Below, piece after piece: positions 34,469 to 39,370 of a DNA stretch of 39,370 nucleotides. Source of the DNA: a virus; IMG/VR virus record IMGVR_UViG_3300004448_000470, positions 1-39,370 of that record; one strand, 5' to 3'. The notes under the pieces are model-generated. The model was not told the DNA's origin. It saw only the letters and a list, made by a program, of their open reading frames with translations, and ran no database searches. Both the position numbers and the translations under genes were made by a program. Each line of letters begins with the position of its first letter. The first letter of the stretch is position 1.

Positions 34469-34476
34469 CAAAAATA
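34469..34476 (-). promoter_or_regulatory. Candidate -7 element before the portal gene
   Basis: TATTTTTG on the minus strand fits TAnnTTTG and ends seven bases before the portal ATG at 34462, so a transcript from it would be almost leaderless. No convincing -33 TTTG is present at the right distance. The 67-base gap after TerL (34472-34538) has no gene. It may be chance in AT-rich DNA. Confidence 0.35.
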
Positions 34477-34538
34477 CGAATTAATAATTTATAGTGCACT
34501 GCCTCTATAAATTTTTAGCATTACCTTATAGTATAACA

Positions 34539-36503
34539 CTAATAATAATTTTGATCAAACCATTTGGATGCAGCTGCGTCTTCTAAAGTCTCTTTAACTT
34601 CAGCATTATACAACTCTCTAGTATGATACATGCCTACCATTAATGACATTACGCGGTCAAAGTTACCCATATGGTTAAACTTTATAAGCTCTTGCAGTAA
34701 AGCTAAGTCATATATCTTGTGCATGTTTAAAACTTGTGACCCGTCTTCATTTTTACTTCTTACAGTGTTAAGCCAATCACGTATATATAGCTCACCCTGT
34801 CGTTTTCTAGCTTCTGTAGTGTGCATACCATACTGACGCTTTACAGTTTTACTTCTTAGATCTTTTTTGTCAAGCATTTCAAACTCTTCCTGTAATCTAT
34901 TAAGTTTTCTGTGTCTTCTAGCATATGCAATAACTTCACCACGATCATTCTCAAAACCTATCTTTGCATTATAATAATCTGCAAGCATAAACATGTTTCT
35001 ATTGTATTCGTCTTGACTATGCGGCCTTCCTACATAAGATGCTACAATCATGTCATCTGGCCTTGATATATTGTTAACTCTTTTAAGAACATAGCAAGAT
35101 CCTAAAGAAGAAGAGTCTGCAGATTGATTTTGCCCATATGGATCATGACATATGATATACAAATTAACAGGTACTTGCTGTTTTTCGTTTTTATAGGGAG
35201 CTTCATATATTACAATTGCTCCATTTAAGTCATCTTCTTTTCTATGCGGATACCTTATTATAGGTTTTGCGTCTCCGTCAAGTCTAAATTCAATTTTATT
35301 ATCTTTTCCAAAATATAACTTACCTGCAGTACCTATTTTATTAAGTTTGTTAACTTTTACATTGTTGTAGTGCTCTTGTAACGAAGCTATGTCAAATAAG
35401 TTAGCAGAAATTTGCAATGTAGCCTCTCTTGGATTCATAGGATGCTCTGCAATATACTGATCAAGTGCTTTAGGGTCATTTGTCCCTTTTTTCTTTACTC
35501 TGTTCTCTTCTTCAAAAGCAATCGCACTATCCATGCTGGAATTACCATCTTTATCTATAAATCCTTCTAAATTTTCATAAATAGGTACAAAATGACCGCA
35601 ATATGTTCCTCGTGCTCCTGCATCCCACACATTTTCAAATGCTAAGCAGTCATACGAGTCAGGATTGTAAAATAGTTCTTCCATTCCTTCAAAATCAGCT
35701 CCCTCTGTACCACCTGTACCAAATGCTATCATTGTTCCAAGAGTATTTGCACCTTGACGCATTGTAGGCATAGCAACTTCCCAAGCTTTTAGTAATCCTG
35801 GAAATGCACCGGCTTCTTCAAAGAAAATAAGCTCTCCTGCTTTACCACGCACTTTATCTGGGTTATCTTTTAGAGACACGCCCATAATCATAGATTTCAT
35901 ACCTAGTTCAACATCAGCACCGTTTACATTTTTCTTATATCCTGACATTTTATTCATCTCTCTGTCTTTTAGACGAGGCTGAGTCCATGCAGTGTTGTTA
36001 TCTACAAATGATAGTATTTCCCAAGCTTTAGATAAAAGTCCATCACCAATTAAATATTCTTTTTGTCCTGCAAATACATAATTTTTACTATTACGTACTA
36101 AAAAATAGTTACGAGCTAGCATTGCTGCAGCTTTATAAGAATATCCTTTACGACGAGCTTTTAAAACTGTCATATGTCTGTTAGACTTTCTACATGTATC
36201 TACTGCTGTAAAATATTTAAAATCTCCATCATAAAATGCAGGAAAAGTACGCTCACGTTTAGCTAATACAATGCCATCTGGCAATACCTCTTCAACAGAT
36301 CTGTCTATAGGACAAAAATTTAAATAAAAATAATGATTTCCTGTAATTGTAATATCTCCTACAGTATAACCGTAAATACATCTATGTCTTTGATTATCCC
36401 AGTACTCATAATAGTCTTTAGTTCCTGGCAAAGCTCTTGTATATAAGCCGGAGTCCATATACTCTAAAGCAGCTTTTCTAAACTCGTCAGTTTTTGTAAA
36501 CAT
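34539..36503 (-). CDS. Terminase large subunit
   Basis: The 654-residue protein has the two-domain layout of TerL. The ATPase part shows a Walker A-like ARRKGYSYK at 116-124 (a variant in which the usual GKS/GKT is GYSYK, as in several phage terminases) and a Walker B LIFFEEAG at 225-232 with the catalytic glutamate pair, followed by a TMIAFGTGGTEG coupling motif near 257-268. The RNase H-like nuclease part has acidic residues in HDPYG (454), FEND (518-520) and NFDRVMSLMVGMY (616). TerL pumps DNA into the prohead through the portal and cuts it. It overlaps the preceding 83-aa gene by 17 bases. No obvious small terminase gene is recognised, but one of the small upstream proteins could fill that role. 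Confidence 0.9.
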   Translation of the reverse strand: MFTKTDEFRKAALEYMDSGLYTRALPGTKDYYEYWDNQRHRCIYGYTVGDITITGNHYFYLNFCPIDRSVEEVLPDGIVLAKRERTFPAFYDGDFKYFTAVDTCRKSNRHMTVLKARRKGYSYKAAAMLARNYFLVRNSKNYVFAGQKEYLIGDGLLSKAWEILSFVDNNTAWTQPRLKDREMNKMSGYKKNVNGADVELGMKSMIMGVSLKDNPDKVRGKAGELIFFEEAGAFPGLLKAWEVAMPTMRQGANTLGTMIAFGTGGTEGADFEGMEELFYNPDSYDCLAFENVWDAGARGTYCGHFVPIYENLEGFIDKDGNSSMDSAIAFEEENRVKKKGTNDPKALDQYIAEHPMNPREATLQISANLFDIASLQEHYNNVKVNKLNKIGTAGKLYFGKDNKIEFRLDGDAKPIIRYPHRKEDDLNGAIVIYEAPYKNEKQQVPVNLYIICHDPYGQNQSADSSSLGSCYVLKRVNNISRPDDMIVASYVGRPHSQDEYNRNMFMLADYYNAKIGFENDRGEVIAYARRHRKLNRLQEEFEMLDKKDLRSKTVKRQYGMHTTEARKRQGELYIRDWLNTVRSKNEDGSQVLNMHKIYDLALLQELIKFNHMGNFDRVMSLMVGMYHTRELYNAEVKETLEDAAASKWFDQNYY

Positions 36504-36738
36504 GTAAGATTTTTTTTAATTTGACGCATTTATCTGAATCTTCTAAAGATTCGTAGTGCTCTATAAGCATATCTATTACAGAAGGGACGTTAGAAAAATT
36601 AAAAGGCAAAGAAAAGTAATCTTTGTCGCTATCGTTAAGCTCTTTGTATAATATATTTAAATCTTTTTTCTTTGTAACAACTTGATACGCATTATCCATT
36701 GCATTATTGTATTCTTCTAATCCTTCTAAAAAATCCAT
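36487..36738 (-). CDS. Small helical protein before TerL (83 aa)
   Basis: The product is 83 residues, acidic and helical: DFLEGLEEYNNAMDNAYQVV, then KKKDLNILYKELNDSDKDYF, and VIDMLIEHYESLEDSDKCVK. No motif is recognised. It starts at an ATG whose codon overlaps the stop of the upstream 174-aa gene (TAATG), and its own end overlaps TerL by 17 bases, so the three genes are translationally linked. Its size, helical character and place directly before TerL make a small terminase or terminase-accessory role possible, but nothing in the sequence proves it. Confidence 0.55.
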   Translation of the reverse strand: MDFLEGLEEYNNAMDNAYQVVTKKKDLNILYKELNDSDKDYFSLPFNFSNVPSVIDMLIEHYESLEDSDKCVKLKKILHVYKN

Positions 36739-37262
36739 TACTGACTATATTTATTTACTACAACTCCTCCTCTGTTTGCAGATAAAGTTTGTTGTTCTTT
36801 TTTAACTAAGTCTTCTAATTTGCTTAATCCGTTAACAACATCTGCCATTTTAGATAAATTAGCAACTAAATCTTTTGCTTGATAGATAGGCCGACCATTA
36901 TCATCAATATCAGTTAAATCTACAATCTCAAAATAATTTTTTAGCTTATTTACTGCAGATCTTGCAGCTTTTAGAAGTTTTATTGCGTGTGTTTCTTTTA
37001 ATTCTACATATTTATTGCATGCTGCCTTTACTTTTGTATCAGGAGACCACTTTGTTTTAAATATACTATTAATAACATGCTCTTCTTTTTCTTTTGCGTC
37101 ATATACAGCAAATGGAGAGTTATGATCGCACATATGATACACATATGACAATTCTTTTACAGCTATTTCTTGTTTTTTCTTAGAAATCTCTGCAAACTCT
37201 TTAATTGTTAACACATATGGAGATGCTATTACCGCATCATTACTTACTATTAATAATTCCAT
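36738..37262 (-). CDS. Hypothetical protein upstream of terminase (174 aa)
   Basis: The 174-residue protein has a helical N-terminal half with a possible zinc-like or structural element YHMCDHNSPF near residue 43, followed by KYVELKETHAIKLLKAARSA, YFEIVDLTDIDDNGRPIYQA and a C-terminal helix with LVKKEQQTLSANRGGV. The pattern DITDIDDNGRPIYxAKD...L is one I associate with conserved phage proteins near terminase genes; function is unknown to me. It might be a small terminase subunit, given its size and place, but a DNA-binding motif is not evident. It overlaps the HU/IHF-like gene by 23 bases and is followed by the 83-aa gene in a TAATG overlap. Confidence 0.55.
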   Translation of the reverse strand: MELLIVSNDAVIASPYVLTIKEFAEISKKKQEIAVKELSYVYHMCDHNSPFAVYDAKEKEEHVINSIFKTKWSPDTKVKAACNKYVELKETHAIKLLKAARSAVNKLKNYFEIVDLTDIDDNGRPIYQAKDLVANLSKMADVVNGLSKLEDLVKKEQQTLSANRGGVVVNKYSQ

Positions 37263-37467
37263 CTTTTTTGTTTTGTATATGCTTTAGTCTTCCAGCTTTT
37301 ACAGAAAATTTACCAAAATATGGCAATCTTACTGATTCAAAATTACCTTTCTTAATAATGTCTGCTACAAACTTAAACTGATAGTTTACAATCTCTTCAA
37401 TTTTACTTAAAGGTAAATTATGTTTCGTCGCTATACGTTGTATTATTTCTTTTTTGCTCGTGCTCAC
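37240..37467 (-). CDS. HU/IHF-like DNA-bending protein
   Basis: The 75-residue protein matches the first two thirds of the HU/IHF family: two N-terminal helices (KKEIIQRIATKHNLPLSKIE, then VNYQFKFVADIIKKGN) followed by the strand VRLPYFGKFSVKAGR, which corresponds to the family's conserved 'xxLxGFGxFxV' core. The usual long beta arm is short or missing, as is common in the IHF-like proteins of crAss-like phages. It likely binds and bends phage DNA during packaging or transcription. It starts at a GTG (37467) because no ATG is in frame, and overlaps the zinc-ribbon gene upstream by 50 bases. Confidence 0.78.
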   Translation of the reverse strand: MSTSKKEIIQRIATKHNLPLSKIEEIVNYQFKFVADIIKKGNFESVRLPYFGKFSVKAGRLKHIQNKKDGIINSK

Positions 37468-37744
37468 GTCTAGTAATCATTATTTCTGGTTTCCATCTAC
37501 TTGGCTTATCTGGACAGTTAGTTGTTTTCCACCTAGCTTTGTGCTCGATTAAACATCCACATTTTCCGCATCTCATAGTAGATTTAATTAAAAGAGGACA
37601 TTTTTTACATTCTTCTAATCTAGCTTCATAATTTTCAGCAGAAACATTAGGCGCCCCTTCTTTTATATATTTTGCTAAATCTGTTGCAAAGTTTTTTGCC
37701 ATTGTAGCAAAGCTAGGCAACTTTGGTTTTTCTTCTTCAGACAT
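37418..37744 (-). CDS. Zinc-ribbon-type phage protein (108 aa)
   Basis: A 108-residue protein with an N-terminal helical segment (FATMAKNFATDLAKYIKEGA) and a cysteine-rich part ECKKCPLLIKSTMRCGKCGC followed by CPDKPSRW. Two CxxC pairs and a further CP-W motif are the signature of a small zinc-ribbon family common in Bacteroidota and T4-like phages. Zinc ribbons bind nucleic acids or proteins, and the target is not readable here. The start is the ATG at 37744, after about 30 bases without another gene. Its C-terminus overlaps the HU/IHF-like gene. Confidence 0.7.
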   Translation of the reverse strand: MSEEEKPKLPSFATMAKNFATDLAKYIKEGAPNVSAENYEARLEECKKCPLLIKSTMRCGKCGCLIEHKARWKTTNCPDKPSRWKPEIMITRREHEQKRNNTTYSDET

Positions 37745-37773
37745 CTTTTTCTATTTGGATTAGTTTTTCTATA

Positions 37774-37938
37774 TTACTCATAATCTTTAAGGCTTGTGTG
37801 TGATATTTCTACTACTTTTCCTTTTTCATCTTGTAGTACTAATATATATTGAGAATTTAGTAAAAACTCTGTAACAACATAGCCTGATGTAAGTAAATCA
37901 ATATTATCTCCATGATAAAGATATTTGAATGCTTCCAT
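37774..37938 (-). CDS. Small hypothetical protein (54 aa)
   Basis: An uninterrupted frame of 54 codons runs from the ATG at 37938 to a TAA at 37774. The product is MEAFKYLYHGDNIDLLTSGY, then mixed hydrophobic and charged residues (VVTEFLLNSQYILVLQDEKG), ending HTSLKDYE. It reads like a small beta-rich domain. The ATG lies within the 3' end of the upstream gene (35-base overlap), as with other genes in this compact block, and it fills an otherwise empty 160-base gap. Overlap, gap filling and amino-acid composition support it; no family is recognised. Confidence 0.55.
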   Translation of the reverse strand: MEAFKYLYHGDNIDLLTSGYVVTEFLLNSQYILVLQDEKGKVVEISHTSLKDYE

Positions 37939-38224
37939 TTTTTGGATTTAAAAATTTGTTTAATGAATAAGATCCGTTTTTAAATATAAACACGTTCTTA
38001 TCTTTTAACTTTTTAATGTAGTTATTAAGAGTATTTTTATCTTTAAACCCTAAAGCTTCTGCTACACATTTTTTATTATCTAAGGTGCACAAGTCTTCAT
38101 AACTATCTGCGCAAGTTAGAAATAAATTTAAAATATCAAGTTCTTTAGGAGTCATATTAAAAACACCATTCCAAAATTGTAGGTATTTATAATTCGAGTT
38201 TATTGGTATTGTTATCTGTTTCAT
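37904..38224 (-). CDS. Winged-helix-like conserved phage protein (106 aa)
   Basis: From the ATG at 38224 the product is 106 residues. It has an N-terminal strand (QITIPINSNYKYLQFW), a helical segment MTPKELDILNLFLTC, then a DNA-binding-type part with KKCVAEALGFKDKNTLNNYI followed by KKLKDKNVFIFKNGSYSLNK. The order, ILxLF helix, 'LGFKDKNTLNNYIKKL' recognition-helix-like segment and short beta wing, resembles a winged helix-turn-helix. I associate it with a protein conserved in crAss-like phages and without experimental function. A GTG one codon upstream is the alternative start. A transcription or packaging regulator is inference. It overlaps both neighbours. Confidence 0.62.
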   Translation of the reverse strand: MKQITIPINSNYKYLQFWNGVFNMTPKELDILNLFLTCADSYEDLCTLDNKKCVAEALGFKDKNTLNNYIKKLKDKNVFIFKNGSYSLNKFLNPKNGSIQISLSWR

Positions 38225-38393
38225 CACTTTCTACTGTTACTATTAAATAATATTCTCCTTCTCCTACATAGACATCCATTTCATAGGTTGCATTAGTATT
38301 TTCACTACACCACAATGTTAATTTATCTTCAAATTCTATCATCATTGATACCCAGTCATATACTTTGCTAGTTGCAAATTTAGTTCTTATCAT
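38187..38393 (-). CDS. Small hypothetical protein (68 aa)
   Basis: The 68-residue product has a helical start (TKFATSKVYDWVSMMIEFED) and a beta-rich middle (ATYEMDVYVGEGEYYLIVTV), ending in an acidic DNNTNKLEL. No motif or family is recognised. It starts at an ATG inside the end of the upstream gene (14-base overlap) and overlaps the winged-helix-like gene by 38 bases. The composition and coupling pattern match the genes around it, which is the main reason to accept it. Confidence 0.5.
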   Translation of the reverse strand: MIRTKFATSKVYDWVSMMIEFEDKLTLWCSENTNATYEMDVYVGEGEYYLIVTVESDETDNNTNKLEL

Positions 38394-38625
38394 CTTTAAA
38401 TTTTATACGAGCTACACCATTTATAACAGCAATTTCAGACAGCTTAGACTGCCTGTTAAACTCGTCTACATGCTCTTCTATAGAACTTCGAGTACATAAA
38501 AAACTTAAAAATACTTGTAATTCTTTTGCAGCTTTACGAGTAGAAGATTCTATCTCTTGCGCGACTTTAGAAGAATCTTTAAGTTTTTCATAATCACCTA
38601 AACTTATTGTAACTGTTCCTTTCAT
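38380..38625 (-). CDS. Small hypothetical protein (81 aa)
   Basis: I start this gene at the ATG at 38625 (product MKGTVTISLGDYEKLKDSSK, then helix and strand), one base after the stop of the upstream zinc-ribbon gene. A longer GTG-started frame would run inside that gene and adds a low-complexity hydrophobic segment; it is not needed. The 81-residue product is helical in the middle (ARKAAKELQ-type segment with ESSTRKAAKELQVFLSFL) and ends with a strand, INGVARIKFKDDKN. No function is recognised. It precedes the 68-aa gene with an overlap. Confidence 0.5.
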   Translation of the reverse strand: MKGTVTISLGDYEKLKDSSKVAQEIESSTRKAAKELQVFLSFLCTRSSIEEHVDEFNRQSKLSEIAVINGVARIKFKDDKN

Positions 38626-38626
38626 T

Positions 38627-38818
38627 TTAAAACTTCTTAGAAACAGTCCCACCTGGCTTTTTAATAATACCGCCAAGGCCTTCATATTTAGATACATCTT
38701 GCATTTGTTCTCCACAATTGCAGATAGATTCTGACTTAACTATCTTTTCATTTACTATCTTCATAGTAAACGTAGTAACCTCTACTTTATTGTCGCACTT
38801 TTCGCAATACAATTCCAT
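38627..38818 (-). CDS. Small zinc-ribbon-like protein (63 aa)
   Basis: The 63-residue product starts MELYCEKCDNKVEVTTFTMK, giving a first CxxC pair at residues 5 and 8, and carries a second cysteine cluster ICNCGEQM near residue 33. Together they make a likely zinc-binding rubredoxin- or ribbon-like knuckle. The tail is flexible and basic (GGIIKKPGGTVSKKF). The ATG overlaps the stop of the GroES-like gene (TAATG), so the two are coupled. It may bind RNA or act in a phage-specific complex; no family name is justified. Confidence 0.6.
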   Translation of the reverse strand: MELYCEKCDNKVEVTTFTMKIVNEKIVKSESICNCGEQMQDVSKYEGLGGIIKKPGGTVSKKF

Positions 38819-39081
38819 TACATTATCCCTAAGATTTGTTGCTCCATTACCATTACATATTCTGTTTCTTCAATTTCTACCATAACACCTTCTCCTCTAG
38901 GGTCAATCATTATAGTGTCACCTTCTTTAGCAAACATGCAATTAGGCCCTACAGCTAATACTTTTAAAATGTTAGTTTTTAATTTATTAACAGTAGCGTC
39001 ATCTAGAATAATTCCTGACTCTGTTTTTCTTTTAGCTGGATTAGGTAGTACTACCCAATTTCCATTTGGTTTAAAGTTCAT
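38818..39081 (-). CDS. GroES-like co-chaperonin (Cpn10)
   Basis: From the ATG at 39081 the product is 87 residues: MNFKPNGNWVVLPNPAKRK, then TESGIILDDA, the mobile loop with the IIL tripeptide that docks to GroEL, followed by KVLAVGPNCMFAKEGDTIMI and ending MVMEQQILGIM. This is the full Cpn10 order (V-L strand, mobile loop, V-A-V-G-P, G-D strand, and the C-terminal E-Q-I-L). A GTG at 39102 would extend it by seven residues but falls inside the promoter -7 element, so the ATG is right. Phage GroES homologues replace or assist the host cap for folding capsid proteins. It is the first gene after a well-formed Bacteroidota promoter. Confidence 0.85.
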   Translation of the reverse strand: MNFKPNGNWVVLPNPAKRKTESGIILDDATVNKLKTNILKVLAVGPNCMFAKEGDTIMIDPRGEGVMVEIEETEYVMVMEQQILGIM

Positions 39082-39101
39082 TCTTTTAGTTTTTGTTTTC
39101 A

Positions 39102-39134
39102 CAAAGATATAAAAGATTTTCTTACAAATCCAAA
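39102..39134 (-). promoter_or_regulatory. Bacteroidota-type promoter before the GroES-like gene
   Basis: On the minus strand TTTG (39131-39134) and TATCTTTG (39102-39109) are separated by 21 bases, which fits the -33 TTTG / -7 TAnnTTTG promoter of Bacteroidota. A short A-rich leader (AAAACAAAAACTAAAAGA) leads into the ATG at 39081, with no Shine-Dalgarno site. It is the best promoter of the window and probably drives the block down to at least TerL. Confidence 0.7.
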
Positions 39135-39370
39135 CTGTTTAAAAGATTTTTCAATTAGATATAGGTTCCCCCTTGAGATTTGATCTTTTCGATTGGAACT
39201 TTACGTTTAGCAGTGCTTCTCAAATGAGACCAAAGGATAATAAAACTGGTGTTGATTCACCGCACATACCTGTGTGCATTCTATCCTAACTAACGCTATA
39301 TCCTTTCTTTTAGAAGCTATTGGAGAAAACTCTATTCCTTATTTAGGAACTACAATCCAACGTCTGACCC
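39135..39370. other. Non-coding stretch with several small hairpins
   Basis: No convincing gene occupies this end of the window. It contains several short inverted repeats: GGTG/CACC at 39248-39261, GCACA/TGTGC at 39262-39277, TTCCT/AGGAA at 39335-39349, and GGTTCC with GGAAC at 39164-39169 and 39195-39199 enclosing a further stem. Which strand is transcribed is not known. On the minus strand a nine-codon tail ends in TAA at 39339; it could be the end of a gene outside the window. Confidence 0.45.

Noticed and set aside
39241-39280. tRNA-like arms at the right end (GGTG...CACC next to GCACA...TGTGC)
   Set aside because: The loop is not a T-loop sequence, and no acceptor stem, anticodon arm or CCA-type end can be built around the two hairpins.

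Overview
The window is a continuous piece of a tailed bacteriophage genome. Every gene I can support is on the minus strand and no plus-strand gene is convincing, so it reads as one long late (packaging, virion and lysis) region transcribed from right to left. The phage probably infects a marine Bacteroidota (flavobacterium-like) host. The DNA is AT-rich. Genes start after A-rich leaders rather than Shine-Dalgarno sites. Three start regions carry a TAnnTTTG -7 element of the Bacteroidota sigma factor. Two encoded proteins have signal peptides ending in a Ser-Gln pair, and one ends in a type IX secretion (T9SS) sorting domain, a system found only in Bacteroidota. The combination of large terminase, portal, acidic scaffold, ~480-aa capsid protein, HU/IHF-like protein, conserved ring-type proteins and a very large tail protein, with no tape-measure or sheath gene, suggests a podovirus related to crAss-like phages (Crassvirales). 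That placement rests on remembered family patterns, not on a search.

Layout from right to left (direction of transcription). 39135-39370: no clear gene, several small hairpins. 39081-36487: a promoter, then a GroES-like co-chaperonin followed by a tightly overlapping set of small proteins (zinc ribbons, a winged-helix-like protein, an HU/IHF-like protein and unknowns). 36503-27517: head module with TerL, portal, a cysteine-peptidase-like virion protein, acidic scaffold and major capsid protein, closed by a hairpin. 27378-23778: two conserved virion proteins and a probable abundant capsid-associated protein, closed by the strongest terminator of the window. 23700-16868: three tail or adhesin genes, including a 1554-aa cysteine-repeat protein. 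16838-11254: an envelope cassette with a coiled-coil protein, holin-like protein, T9SS-sorted secreted protein, outer-membrane beta-barrel, membrane/coiled-coil protein, secreted thioredoxin-fold protein lacking CxxC, small virion-like protein and M15 peptidoglycan peptidase. 11254-6345: tail fibre, LamG adhesin, small structural protein and a second holin-like protein. 6348-1: metallophosphoesterase, ring-type proteins, two tiny lysine-rich proteins and a large tail ('muzzle'-like) protein cut by the window edge.

The most unusual part is 11254-16838. A phage appears to encode a protein built for export through the host's type IX secretion system, translationally coupled to an outer-membrane barrel and beside a redox-dead thioredoxin-fold protein and lysis genes. 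The secreted protein shares its cysteine repeat family with the phage's own giant virion protein at 18402-23066. This could be a surface-display, superinfection-exclusion or outer-membrane lysis system. The function is inference.
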